Origin: Stenotrophomonas maltophilia D457 | GTDB taxonomy: Bacteria; Pseudomonadota; Gammaproteobacteria; Xanthomonadales; Xanthomonadaceae | Reading direction: 5' to 3' | Length of the DNA: 64,000 nt | NCBI RefSeq assembly: GCF_000284595.1 | Contig: NC_017671.1 | Span: 2,451,001-2,515,000, forward strand | Shown here: positions 55,201-63,278 of the stretch, piece by piece | How positions within the stretch are numbered: the stretch's first letter is position 1 | How the letters are laid out: the number at the start of each line of letters is the position of its first letter | Position numbers and translations under genes: made by a program | Notes under the pieces: model-generated | Told to the model about the DNA's origin: nothing | The model's input: the letters and a program-made list of their open reading frames with translations, nothing else | Database searches by the model: none

Positions 55201-55331
55201 TGCGACTGGCTCTGCGGCTGCTGCCCGGTTGCCGTTGCTGCGTCCTGCGCAAACGCAGGATTGATGACCAGGGCGCCACCCACGAAGGTGAACATGGCCC
55301 GGGACCGGAACTTCGCCAACGCGCGGCTCAT
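52203..55331 (-). CDS. TonB-dependent receptor (Xanthomonas/Caulobacter type), xylan locus
   Basis: A 1042-residue outer-membrane receptor. A signal peptide ends near AFA-QDA. The plug domain has VQVTGIRNSLSQAMDIKRDSAGVVDAISAEDIGKFPDTNLAESLQRI and GFGPQFNMVTLNGRQMP, typical of the TIGR01782 group, and the barrel ends in a final Phe (VRYKF). The position, its xyl-box and the neighbouring xylan enzymes point to decorated xylo-oligosaccharides as ligand. The ATG at 55331 has only a modest ribosome site and overlaps the stop of a 16-codon leader reading frame. Confidence 0.95.
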   Translation of the reverse strand: MSRALAKFRSRAMFTFVGGALVINPAFAQDAATATGQQPQSQSQPTQLDAVQVTGIRNSLSQAMDIKRDSAGVVDAISAEDIGKFPDTNLAESLQRITGISIERRDGEGAQVTARGFGPQFNMVTLNGRQMPGADAFGASGQVAIGGVDGGTRAFNFAQLAAEAINGIEVYKTSQAQVPSGGIGATINILTSRPLDHAGIVANAGAKLVSDQSQPFDNDLTPELSGIFSYSNPEKTFGVSLSASQQKRKGGSVQATENYWNVQPWTGSMPGNPTVVNAPAVGQLYARPNDLRYAFSEFERERVNGQAVLQFAPTDSLTLTMDYTYSTNEITENRGEQGMWLQNSNYTNVQFDTSGAVATPVYIREIAGTKDFGLEQQRSMQEYKLGSLGFNAVWNVSDRFKLSFDAHNSKNESRPNDPLTGGGSIFMSIAGTNNCTRGPHCGGSWVQELNFNNGLPVGTQVWYPSTADAIAGTNGVVNPGFQEGEIGTQVLRVNAQTQISKIKQARVDGEWNFDHGRFQFGVDTNKSTTHRIQAAEAYSTLGDWGVANVDRDTAAGLMDLLQPVSIVGLFDDYSANSWPAWRGNAGQLAQWASREYGVGLGVDPQRAADNFVEEKTKAAYFQVELDGELGGMRTNTRLGVRYETTDVVSTSVIAVPESIEWQANNDFRIVLSDEQQPFTEKARYSYILPNLDFSIDLTEELKGRVSFGKSIARAPYGNLYAGPGAQQPFGSVLIDPSSRASGNSQNPSLKPLESDNLDLGLEWYFADASYVSLTYWNKSVSNFIGNTVVQESLYGLTDPTSGPDARAALDFLTSGACVAQVGPANAAACSANDTSLFTALALLRNNPAGLGAYNGTDAQVLATEAAYDLYGQANDPLYQFNVNRPINQNKSKLHGWELGGQYFFGDTGFGVLANYTVVKGDVGYNNGGDPGIDQFSLTGLSDTANAMLMYEKYGWSVRLAWNWRDQYLILANQGSSRNPYYVEPYEQWDLSVNYALDDHWSFSLEAINLTGEDVRWRSRTSQMIVKLADQSPRYMLGVRYKF

Positions 55332-55378
55332 GAACCGGACCTCGGGCCCGGGGTGCCACGGAAACTGCAAGTGCTCAT
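55328..55378 (-). CDS. Putative 16-residue leader peptide of the TonB receptor
   Basis: An ATG at 55378 with GAGGGG upstream opens 16 codons (MSTCSFRGTPGPRSGS). Its TGA stop overlaps the receptor ATG as ATGA. The ribosome site is better than that of the receptor, so coupled translation is plausible. It could also be a chance reading frame. Confidence 0.4.
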   Translation of the reverse strand: MSTCSFRGTPGPRSGS

Positions 55379-55905
55379 GAAAGTCCCCTCTGACATACGA
55401 TCGAATGGATGTACCGCCCCCTCCCAGGGGCACGCACGGGCGTGGCCCGCATTCCAAACCGAACAGCACGGCTGCTGGAGCACGCCGCGACTTACACTTG
55501 CTTTTCAAGCCTGCCAGGACAAACACGCGGCAAAGAAGGCAGCCCCTGGACCCTGGATCCCCGTCCGACTGGTAGCGCTACCATCGCGTTGCAGCGGAGA
55601 GTAATCACCCGGGTTCGCGCTTGTCACCATGCAGCGCAGCAAATCGGCAGCGCGCGTAGCGGCGCTGGAATCACCCCGCTACTGATGACCGGGCTGCTGC
55701 TGCATCCGGTCACCGCTCTCCCGCCGCAGGAAAGATGCCCGCGCCTGCGGGTCATCCAGAAAGGAACGCACCGTGAACGCTCTCCAGCGCATCGCCGCCG
55801 CAGTCGGCTCGCCGTACTCGTTCCGTCCGGCTCCGCCGTTTTCGCGGCCAACGCCGTGATCGTGGACGGAGCAGATGAGCCGCTCACCGTGGTGCTACGC
55901 AGGGG
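55332..55905. other. 574-base region upstream of the TonB receptor
   Basis: It contains the leader reading frame (55328-55378), a long receptor leader and the xyl-box at 55570-55583. From about 55600 to 55905 I see no convincing gene. A GTG at 55771 with AAAGGA upstream opens only 28 codons and may be a decayed start. Confidence 0.5.
55570..55583 (-). promoter_or_regulatory. xyl-box upstream of the TonB receptor
   Basis: TGGTAGCGCTACCA is a perfect 14-bp palindrome, one base from the known xyl-box. It lies about 240 bases before the receptor start. Confidence 0.82.
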
Positions 55906-56118
55906 CTACCACTCCGGTCCCAGCAGCTTCATCACTTCGACCTCCAGTTTCTGCGCGGCCTCGTCCTGGGAGGCGACCTTGATGCACAGCCCCGACTGCG
56001 CCGGCCCGGGCATCAGCTGGTATCGGTTGATGGTGCCGCCCCCGTCGCCGTCCAGCGCCACGCGCGCCAGCACCGTGCGCCCATTGGCGTGGAAGGTCCA
56101 GTCCTGGTAATCAAACAT
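55906..56118 (-). CDS. Small hypothetical protein
   Basis: A 70-residue protein I do not recognise. It starts MFDYQDWTFHANGRTVLARVALDGDG, continues through beta-type strands (INRYQLMPGPAQSGLCIKVAS) and ends in a helix (DEAAQKLEVEVMKLL). The composition looks like a real folded protein. The ribosome site is weak (GGGA). It stands alone, 106 bases upstream of nothing on its strand except the end of the serine hydrolase gene. Confidence 0.6.
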   Translation of the reverse strand: MFDYQDWTFHANGRTVLARVALDGDGGGTINRYQLMPGPAQSGLCIKVASQDEAAQKLEVEVMKLLGPEW

Positions 56119-56224
56119 GCTTCAGTATCCCGTCGGCCAAGGGGTCATCCCACCTTAGGCGGCACGACAGTGAAGAAGGCTCCAGGAAGTTGTTCAGAGC
56201 GCGTGGACATGATGATGGCAGCAC

Positions 56225-57424
56225 CTACTGCAGTGCCCGCGCCAATTGCAGGACATCGGCGAAGAAGGACGCGTAGTCGTCCTGTGGGGCGCGGTGGCTC
56301 TCGCGCCGATGGATCAGGCGCACTGCGACGACGCGTTGTTCCGGAACGATGATCAGGTATTGGCCCAGGTAGCCGTTGGCGGCAAAGCCGACGACCGGTC
56401 CCCGTGTGATGTCGTAGAGATCGGCGAGCTTCAGGCCGCGCGCGGTGATCTGGCTGGCGTAACGTTGCGGCCCGTCTGCGCCCAACCGTTCGGTGAGGAA
56501 TGCGATCAACTGCCCCCGGCTGTCGAACGTGCGCCCCGCGCTGGCCTGCACGGCGCGGCGCACGTCATCGTCAACGCCGTGCCCGGCCAGCAGGTCATCC
56601 AGCCGGGGTTTGAGCTGATAGCGTTCCCACGCTGGTATCCGCCACCACAACAGGCCCACCTCAGGCGAGCGGGCACTTTCAGCAGTGATCAATGCCACTG
56701 ACCGTTCACTCAACAGTCGTTTGCCATCCGGCGCCACGCCTCCATCCAGCAACAGTTGCCCGATGGCGGCAAGATCGGCGGCACGCAGGGACAGGCCCGC
56801 CATTCCCAGCGGAGTGCCTGCCTCATCCTTCATCCAGGTGTGGTGGGCAATGCCCAGCGGCTTGAACAGGCGCGCATCCAGGTAGGCATCCAGCGGCTCG
56901 CCCGCCAGGCGCTCGACAATGCCGGGCAGCAGGTTGGTGGCCTTGTTGTTGTAGGAAAACACGGCGCCCGGGTCGTCACTCAGCTCGGCTGCCAGTGCCA
57001 GTTTGACCAGGTCCGGGGCCCCTTCCAGTTCGGCGCCCGCGTTGGCCACGTTCTGCAGGCCGGAGGTGTGGTCCAGCAGCATGCGCACGGTGATGCGGCT
57101 CTTCCTGCCCTGTTTCCATTCCGGATAGATCTGGCTGACCGGTACGTCGATCGAAGCCAGCTTGCCTTCGTCCAGCAGCAACGCAATGCCCAGCGCGACG
57201 ACGGACTTGGTTGCCGACATCAGGTGCACGGATTCCTGCGCGGGGGCGGGCTTCAGCTCAAGCAGCGTGTCCCGGTCATGCATCACGAGCAACGCATCGG
57301 AATGCGAAGCACGCGCGTTGCGCTCGATCGTGGCGAGGGCGTCGGCAGGCGGCGTCGCATGGGTGGGCCCCGCGATGCCGATCACGAGGGCCAGGGCGCA
57401 GGACAACCAGCAGGACGTTGGCAT
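56225..57424 (-). CDS. Exported beta-lactamase-family serine hydrolase
   Basis: A 399-residue class C/penicillin-binding-type hydrolase. A signal peptide ends near residue 23 (GIAGPTHA). The active-site S70-x-x-K73 is in LMSATKSVVALG, and Y158-N is in FSYNNKATN. DHTSGLQN and GLSLRAADLAAIGQLLLDGG are family motifs. It could be an esterase, peptidase or lactamase; the sequence does not decide. The ATG at 57424 is 29 bases from a 24-base dyad resembling a BlaI/MecI operator. Confidence 0.92.
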   Translation of the reverse strand: MPTSCWLSCALALVIGIAGPTHATPPADALATIERNARASHSDALLVMHDRDTLLELKPAPAQESVHLMSATKSVVALGIALLLDEGKLASIDVPVSQIYPEWKQGRKSRITVRMLLDHTSGLQNVANAGAELEGAPDLVKLALAAELSDDPGAVFSYNNKATNLLPGIVERLAGEPLDAYLDARLFKPLGIAHHTWMKDEAGTPLGMAGLSLRAADLAAIGQLLLDGGVAPDGKRLLSERSVALITAESARSPEVGLLWWRIPAWERYQLKPRLDDLLAGHGVDDDVRRAVQASAGRTFDSRGQLIAFLTERLGADGPQRYASQITARGLKLADLYDITRGPVVGFAANGYLGQYLIIVPEQRVVAVRLIHRRESHRAPQDDYASFFADVLQLARALQ

Positions 57425-57453
57425 TGCGTTCTCTTCCAGTGAGTGTGCGTGCA

Positions 57454-57477
57454 GTGTGACTACACATGTAGTCACAC
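57454..57477. promoter_or_regulatory. BlaI/MecI-like operator upstream of the serine hydrolase
   Basis: GTGTGACTAC, ACAT, GTAGTCACAC: perfect 10-bp arms. The centre GACTACACATGTAGTC contains the TACA/TGTA pair recognised by BlaI/MecI-family repressors. Confidence 0.6.
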
Positions 57478-57698
57478 CGCAGTGCCTGAAGTCATGCCGC
57501 GCTTGATTGCCTATCCGCACCGGACACCGGGTTCGTCACCAACGCGCCCGGCCCCCAGCAGTCGCCATGCCAGTGCGCACGGTATGATGCGGCGATCCCG
57601 GAACCTGCGATGATTGCAGCGGCCGCCCATCCGCTGATCGCGTGCGCCAGGAGCACCTGCGCCGGGGTCGCTGCCGGTGCCGCTGAAGCCCCCACTCC

Positions 57699-58946
57699 AT
57701 GCTCGCCCCCCATTCCCCCCTCGTGATCTGGGCAGCGGTCGCCGTTGCCACCATCGGCCTGCTGTTCCGTCCCTTCCGCATCCCCGAGTATGTGTGGGCG
57801 CTGGGTGCTGCCGCCCTGTTGCCGCTGCTGGGCGCGGTATCGCTGCAGACCGCATGGGGCGCGGTAGCCGAAGGCCGCGACGTCTACCTGTTCCTGGTCG
57901 GCATGATGGTGCTGGCCGAACTGGCGCGGCGCGAAGGCCTGTTCGATTGGCTGGCGTTGTACGCGGTGCGGCATGCGGGCGGATCGGGGCGACGCCTGTT
58001 CGACCTGGTGTTCCTGGTCGGCACGCTGGTGACGGTGTTCCTGTCCAACGATGCAACGGCCGTGGTGCTGACACCGGCGGTCTACGCGGCCTGCAAGGCG
58101 GCGCGCGCCAATCCCCTGCCCTACCTGTTCGTCTGCGCCTTCATTGCCAATGCGGCCAGCTTCGTGCTGCCCATCTCCAACCCGGCCAACCTGGTGGTGT
58201 ACGGCCAGCACATGCCGCCACTGCTGCAGTGGCTGGCGCAGTTCGCGCTGCCGTCGGCGGCGGCGATCGGTGCCACCTACCTGGTGCTGCGCTGGGTACA
58301 CCGGCGCGAAATCGCGCAGCCGCTGGTCGCCGCACCGGAACATCGCCCGCTGACCGAGGGTGGCCGACTGAGTGCATTGGGCGTGCTGTTCACCGGCAGC
58401 GTACTGCTGGTGACGTCCGCGCTGAACGGACCGCTGGGCCTGGCCACGTTCTGCGCCGGCGCGCTGAGCGTGGCGGTCGTGGTGATACGCCAGCGCCATA
58501 GCCCGCTGCCGCTGCTGCGGCATGTCGCCTGGGGCGTGCTGCCGCTGGTGGCCGGTCTGTTCGTGCTGGTGGAGGCGGTGGCGCAGACCGGCGTCATCCA
58601 GACTGCGGCAAGCGCGCTGCAGGCCATGGCGCAGGCTTCTCCCCACCAGGCCAGCTGGCTGGCCGGTGGCGCCGCTGCACTGCTGAGCAACGTAGCCAAC
58701 AATCTGCCGGTCGGCCTGGCCGCCGGTTCGCTGGGCCAGATGGCTGAACTGCCCGCACAGACCCGTGCCGCACTGCTGATCGGCGTGGACCTGGGCCCGA
58801 ACCTGTCGGTGACCGGCTCGCTGGCCACGATGCTGTGGCTGGTGGCGCTGCGCCGCGAGGGCGAGCATGTCAGCGCGCTCGACTTCCTGCGCGTCGGCGC
58901 GCTGGTGATGCCGCCTGCACTCATCGCTGCGTTGTTGCTGCTGTGA
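57699..58946 (+). CDS. ArsB/NhaD-superfamily anion transporter
   Basis: A 415-residue inner-membrane protein with about 11-12 helices. Motifs fit the arsenite-pump group: LVGMMVLAELARREGLFDWLA, FLSNDATAVVLTPAV, FIANAASFVLPISNPANLVVYG, and the second-half equivalents SNVANNLPVGLAAG and DLGPNLSVTGSLATMLW. It probably exports arsenite, but no arsR or arsC gene is near, so another anion is possible. The ribosome site is weak. Confidence 0.88.
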   Translation: MLAPHSPLVIWAAVAVATIGLLFRPFRIPEYVWALGAAALLPLLGAVSLQTAWGAVAEGRDVYLFLVGMMVLAELARREGLFDWLALYAVRHAGGSGRRLFDLVFLVGTLVTVFLSNDATAVVLTPAVYAACKAARANPLPYLFVCAFIANAASFVLPISNPANLVVYGQHMPPLLQWLAQFALPSAAAIGATYLVLRWVHRREIAQPLVAAPEHRPLTEGGRLSALGVLFTGSVLLVTSALNGPLGLATFCAGALSVAVVVIRQRHSPLPLLRHVAWGVLPLVAGLFVLVEAVAQTGVIQTAASALQAMAQASPHQASWLAGGAAALLSNVANNLPVGLAAGSLGQMAELPAQTRAALLIGVDLGPNLSVTGSLATMLWLVALRREGEHVSALDFLRVGALVMPPALIAALLLL

Positions 58947-58971
58947 CCAGAATGCAGGCGGCGGCCCGGCC

Positions 58972-60405
58972 CTAGAAGACCAGCTGCAGACGGGTATTGA
59001 AGGTGGTGCCTTCATCCCTGCCCGCAGCACTGCCGCTGCGGTGGCGGGTCTGCCAACGCACCGCTTCGAACATCACCCGGCTGAAATCGTTGAGGTACCA
59101 GTTCGCGCCCAGTGTCCACGCGTGACCGGTACCACCACTGGGCAGTTCGGCATAGTCCACGTCCTCATAGCGGCCCTTCAGCTCCCACGCACCGCTGCCG
59201 CCGCGCGTCACCGGATCGGCCACCTTCACCTTGCCCCACGTCCCGGCCTTGCCCGAGTAGGACGGCAGCGCGCCCGCCAGGAACCAGCCGGCCGAGATCG
59301 CCCACGCTTCGTGGTCGCGATCATAGCGCCCGCTGGCATCGGCCCCGCGCAGGCTTCGCGTACCCCACTCGCCGGTTGCCCACGCCGGGCCGAAGAAGCC
59401 GGCCAGTTCCGCGCCGTAGGCGGTGCTGCGCTCGGCGCCCACCAGCGTGCCCGGTGTGATCCTGACCAGATCGTTGAAATGCCCCGCGATGGCCGAACTG
59501 CGCACCACGCCGCTGGCCCCGGCGGGAATCTTCTCGTGGAAGGCCCATGCGCCCAGATGCACCGTGGCGTCGGCGGTGTCCAGCGGATTCCAGTGGACGC
59601 GGGTGGCCCAGGTCTGGCTGTCGTTGTCGGTGCCGGCGTTGTTGAGGTCGTTGCCGGCCACCGACAGGCTGGCATGCCAGCCCCTTCCATACACCCGCTC
59701 GGTGAGCCCGACACCAAACAGGCCGCGCTGCGGCAGCAGCAGCGTGCCGACCACGTTGCGTTCCTGGAACGGCGTGTTGGAGGTGCTGCTTGAGCCATCG
59801 ATACCGCGATCGTTCAAGCGGTTGCCGATCGTGAGATCGGCCGGCAGGCCGAACAGCGTGTGGTCCAGCGTGGCGTAGACCGACTTCCACGCCACCGCGT
59901 TGTCGGCGAAGTCGCCCTCCACGACCCAGCCCAGGGTGCCGTAGCGCCCCTCGGCCCCCAGGCGCACCGAACGGATCTCGGTACCCGAAACGTTGCGGTC
60001 GGCGCCCGCCGAACCGTCGGTGCTCGAGGCATCGACGAACAGGCGGCCACGGGGGCGGAACACCGTCGTGCCGTCGGCACTGCTGAACTCCGGTGCACCC
60101 TTGGCCCAGGAGACCTTCGGCAGCCTGGACTGGCTGGTTTCCAGTGCGGCCACCCGCGTTTCCAGCGCAGGCGCGGGCGGCGTTGACGGTGCCCTCGCAC
60201 TGCCCTGCCCGCCCTCGACGGCGCGGAGGCGTGCTTCCAGTTGCTGGATCTGCAGTGCCTGCTGCTGCACCAGGCGTGACAGCTCGGCCTGGCTCAGCGG
60301 CGCGGGCAGCGACGACGTGGACTGTGCGTCGGCATGGCCACTGGCCAACAGCAGGCCGAGCGCGACCGACAGCGCTGCCAGCGGCAGCACGTTGGAATGG
60401 TTCAT
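58972..60405 (-). CDS. OprO/OprP-type porin
   Basis: A 477-residue outer-membrane porin. The signal peptide ends near residue 27 (LASGHADA). Residues 35-95 form a coiled coil (LSRLVQQQALQIQQLEARLRAVEGG), usual for this family and probably involved in trimer contacts. The barrel shows GRLFVDASS, RLGAEGRYGTLGWVVEGDFADN and ends LQLVF. OprP/OprO are phosphate or pyrophosphate channels, but family members serve other anions. It lies 132 bases downstream of the ABC permease gene on the same strand, so it may serve the same substrate. Confidence 0.9.
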   Translation of the reverse strand: MNHSNVLPLAALSVALGLLLASGHADAQSTSSLPAPLSQAELSRLVQQQALQIQQLEARLRAVEGGQGSARAPSTPPAPALETRVAALETSQSRLPKVSWAKGAPEFSSADGTTVFRPRGRLFVDASSTDGSAGADRNVSGTEIRSVRLGAEGRYGTLGWVVEGDFADNAVAWKSVYATLDHTLFGLPADLTIGNRLNDRGIDGSSSTSNTPFQERNVVGTLLLPQRGLFGVGLTERVYGRGWHASLSVAGNDLNNAGTDNDSQTWATRVHWNPLDTADATVHLGAWAFHEKIPAGASGVVRSSAIAGHFNDLVRITPGTLVGAERSTAYGAELAGFFGPAWATGEWGTRSLRGADASGRYDRDHEAWAISAGWFLAGALPSYSGKAGTWGKVKVADPVTRGGSGAWELKGRYEDVDYAELPSGGTGHAWTLGANWYLNDFSRVMFEAVRWQTRHRSGSAAGRDEGTTFNTRLQLVF

Positions 60406-60537
60406 GGGCTCTCTCCGGCCAGCCGGCCCCCTGGCCTGGCGCTGGCCCGTTGCGGTAGTGCGGGGGAAGATCGGGGAAGGAAGCGCGCGCCGCCGGATCG
60501 GCCCGGCGGCGCGGCAGGCGGGCTCAGCCCGTCCGGG

Positions 60538-61314
60538 TCAGCTGGTGGCCTGTGCCTGGGCGTTGGGACGCCAAGTGATCAGCTTGTTCTCGACCACGTC
60601 CAGCAGCGCGTCGATGACCAGCACGAAGGCGGCCAGGATGATGATGCCGGCGAACACGCCCACAGCGTTGAAGTTGCCTTCTGCCTGCGCGATCAGGTAG
60701 CCCAGGCCCGCCGAGGCGCCGAGGTATTCGCCGATGATCGCACCGACCACGGCAAAGCCGACCGAAGTACGCAGCGAAGACAGGATCCAGCTCGCCGCTG
60801 CGGGGAAGTAGACATGGCGCAGCAGGTCACTGCGGCTCGCCCCCAGGATGCGGGCATTGGCCAGCACCACCGGATTCACCTCGCGCACGCCCTGCATGGC
60901 ATTGAAGAACGTGGTGAAGAACACCAGCGTGACCGCCAGCGCCACCTTCGACCACAGCCCCAGGCCCAGCCACAGCACGAAAATCGGCGCCAGCACCACG
61001 CGCGGAATCGCGTTGAAGCCCTTGATGAAGGGATCGAGGATGCGTGCCGAGCGGCGGCTCAGGCCGAGCCAGACGCCGCCGGCCACACCCAGGCCGGTGC
61101 CGATGATGTAGCCCAGCGCGGTTTCGGTCAGCGTGATGTAGACATGCTGATAGAACGACGTATCGGACAGCCAGGTCCAGGCCTGCTGCACGATGGCGGT
61201 TGGCGATGGGAAGAAGAACGGATCGATCACGCCCAGCGCGATGCCGCCTTCCCAGCCACCGAACACGGCGACCACCAGCGCGAGCTGGATGAACTTGTCA
61301 GTCTTGGCGTGCAT
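60538..61314 (-). CDS. ABC transporter permease (NitT/TauT type)
   Basis: A 258-residue inner-membrane permease with about six helices. The EAA-type cytoplasmic loop is ANARILGASRSDLLRHVYFPAAASWILSSLR. Opening and end fit SsuC/TauC. The ATG at 61314 has GGAG upstream and overlaps the ATPase stop by 17 bases. It forms the channel of the importer with the next two genes. Confidence 0.94.
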   Translation of the reverse strand: MHAKTDKFIQLALVVAVFGGWEGGIALGVIDPFFFPSPTAIVQQAWTWLSDTSFYQHVYITLTETALGYIIGTGLGVAGGVWLGLSRRSARILDPFIKGFNAIPRVVLAPIFVLWLGLGLWSKVALAVTLVFFTTFFNAMQGVREVNPVVLANARILGASRSDLLRHVYFPAAASWILSSLRTSVGFAVVGAIIGEYLGASAGLGYLIAQAEGNFNAVGVFAGIIILAAFVLVIDALLDVVENKLITWRPNAQAQATS

Positions 61315-62131
61315 AGCTCTTCTCCACTTCGCCGCGCAGGCAGGCCCAGATGTCGCGGTACAGGTCGGTGAAACGGTCATCCAGCTTGATTTCGGCCACG
61401 TTCCTCGGCCGTTCCAGATCCACATCGAAACTGCGCACCACGCGGCTGGCCGGGCCGGAGGACAGCACCACCACGCGGTCGCCCAGGGCGATCGCTTCTT
61501 CCAGATCGTGGGTGATCAGGATCACCGAGCGCCGGTCTTCCTGCCACAACCTCAGCAGCTCGTTCTGCATGAGGTGGCGGGTATGGATGTCCAGCGCCGA
61601 GAACGGCTCATCCATCAGGATCACCTTCGGCTCGACGATCAACGCCTGGGCCATCTGCACGCGCTTGCGCTGGCCACCGGACAGCTGGTGCGGGTAGCGA
61701 TGCTCGAAGCCGGCCAGGCCGACCTTGGCCAGCCACGCGTTGGCCTTGGCCTTGCGTTCGGCCTCGGGCACACCACGGAAGCGCAGGCCGAGTTCAACAT
61801 TCTGGTACGCGGTCTTCCACGGCAGCAGCGCGTCCTGCTGGAACAGGTAGCCGACCGACTCCTGCACGCCGCTGACGGCACGGCCATCGATGCTGACCTG
61901 GCCCGACGACGGCTTCAGCAGGCCCGCCACGGAATTGAGGATGGTGCTCTTGCCGCAGCCGGTGGGTCCGACGATGGCAAGGAACTCGCCGTCACCCACC
62001 TGGATGTCGACATCGCGTACGGCGGTGAATTCGCCGAAGGACATGGTCACCTTGTTGATGGCGACCATGGTCTGTGCAGGCTCCAGCTGCGGTGCGCCAT
62101 TGAACTGGCGCACGGTGGCATTGAGGGCCAT
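61298..62131 (-). CDS. ABC transporter ATPase (NitT/TauT type)
   Basis: A 277-residue nucleotide-binding subunit. Walker A is GPTGCGKST, the signature is LSGGQRKRV, Walker B is VILMDEPFSALD, and the switch His is in LITHDLEEA. It drives the importer. It lies 13 bases after the binding-protein gene. Confidence 0.97.
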   Translation of the reverse strand: MALNATVRQFNGAPQLEPAQTMVAINKVTMSFGEFTAVRDVDIQVGDGEFLAIVGPTGCGKSTILNSVAGLLKPSSGQVSIDGRAVSGVQESVGYLFQQDALLPWKTAYQNVELGLRFRGVPEAERKAKANAWLAKVGLAGFEHRYPHQLSGGQRKRVQMAQALIVEPKVILMDEPFSALDIHTRHLMQNELLRLWQEDRRSVILITHDLEEAIALGDRVVVLSSGPASRVVRSFDVDLERPRNVAEIKLDDRFTDLYRDIWACLRGEVEKSYARQD

Positions 62132-62144
62132 GGTTTACCTCCGC

Positions 62145-63206
62145 TTACGGTTGGGCAGCCGGCGCCGCAGCGTTGGCACGCTCGACGAAGGCATTGGTAT
62201 AGGTCCGGGACAGATCGATATCGGCCTTGGCGACATCCGTGTTGAACTCACGCAGCACCTTCAGCGGTGTTTCCAGATCGGCAGGCGTGAAGTGACCGTC
62301 CCGGGTGAAGATCGCGCGCGCGTTCTCCACCGCGCGGGCATAGGTGGCGCGGTCACCGGAGACGTAGCTGTCCGGCAGCGCGGCCACGATGTCTTCAGCA
62401 CTGTTGTCGGCGATGAACTTCAAGGCCATCTGCTCGGCGCGGGCGATCTTCTCGGCCGCTTCGGGACGCGTGTCCAGGAAGCTCTGGTTGGCGTACATCA
62501 CCGAGGTCGGGTACAGGCCGCCATAGACCTGGCGGGCGCCGTCGTCGCTGCGCGCGTCGAGGATGATCCTGCCGACCTTGCGCTCGGTGATCAGGGTGGC
62601 GGCAGGATCATAGTTGACGAGCAGGTCGATCTTGCCCTGCTCCAGCGCGGCCACCGCTGCGGCGCCCGAGCCGACGCCGATCAACGAGATGCTGTCGGCC
62701 GGAATATCGTGCTGGGCGAGGAAGTGACGGACGAAGAAGTCGGACGAGGAGCCCGGCGCGGTGATCCCGACCTTCTGGCCCTTGATGGTCTCCGGGCGCG
62801 CCGGATCGAAGGTGGCATCCTCGCGGCCGGCCATCACCAGGCCGGAGTTGCGCGAGAGCAGTACGAAGGCCACCACGTCCTTGCCCTTGGCCTGCATCTG
62901 GATGGTGTGGTCGTAGAAGCCGACGGCCACGTCGGTGGAATTGGCCACCAGCGCCTGCAATACCTTGGAGCCGCCCTGGGCGAAGTTCTCGGTCTTCACT
63001 TGCAGCCCGACGTCCTTGAAGTACCCCTTGGCGTCGGCGATGAAGAACGGCAGGTTGTTGAGGTTGTAGGAGCCGACGCTGATGCGTACCGGGGCATTGT
63101 CGCCACCGCCGGCGGATGCGCCTTCGCTGCGCCCGCTGTTGCTGCATCCGGCCGCGGCCAGACCGGCCGCGCACAGCGCGGCCAAGAAGAACTGCTTGTA
63201 CATCAT
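62145..63206 (-). CDS. ABC transporter substrate-binding lipoprotein (NitT/TauT type)
   Basis: A 353-residue periplasmic lipoprotein with lipobox AAAGC (C21). The mature fold is NMT1/SsuA type: VRISVGSYNLNNLPFFIADAKGYFKDVGLQV, GGSKVLQALVANSTDVAVG, KVGITAPGSSSDFFVRHFL and GKIDLLVNYDPAATLI. Ligands of the family include taurine, nitrate, sulfonates and aromatic acids. The neighbouring PrpF/tautomerase-like gene favours an aromatic or carboxylic acid (inference). It is the first gene of the importer. Confidence 0.94.
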   Translation of the reverse strand: MMYKQFFLAALCAAGLAAAGCSNSGRSEGASAGGGDNAPVRISVGSYNLNNLPFFIADAKGYFKDVGLQVKTENFAQGGSKVLQALVANSTDVAVGFYDHTIQMQAKGKDVVAFVLLSRNSGLVMAGREDATFDPARPETIKGQKVGITAPGSSSDFFVRHFLAQHDIPADSISLIGVGSGAAAVAALEQGKIDLLVNYDPAATLITERKVGRIILDARSDDGARQVYGGLYPTSVMYANQSFLDTRPEAAEKIARAEQMALKFIADNSAEDIVAALPDSYVSGDRATYARAVENARAIFTRDGHFTPADLETPLKVLREFNTDVAKADIDLSRTYTNAFVERANAAAPAAQP

Positions 63207-63278
63207 CCCTCCCAGGAGTGAAGCATCTACGTTGTAATGGCGGGCATGCGCGTCTACGCAGGCCCGTCCGGGTTCAGA

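Noticed and set aside
53517..55604. Long plus-strand frame opposite the TonB receptor
   Set aside because: No signal peptide, no motifs, and fully covered by the receptor gene.
55624..55887. 87-codon minus-strand frame between receptor and small gene
   Set aside because: Ser/Arg/Pro-rich, no ribosome site and no recognisable pattern.
57492..59030. Long minus-strand frame opposite the ArsB-type gene
   Set aside because: Gln/His/Arg-rich shadow composition; the plus-strand frame has membrane helices and ArsB motifs.
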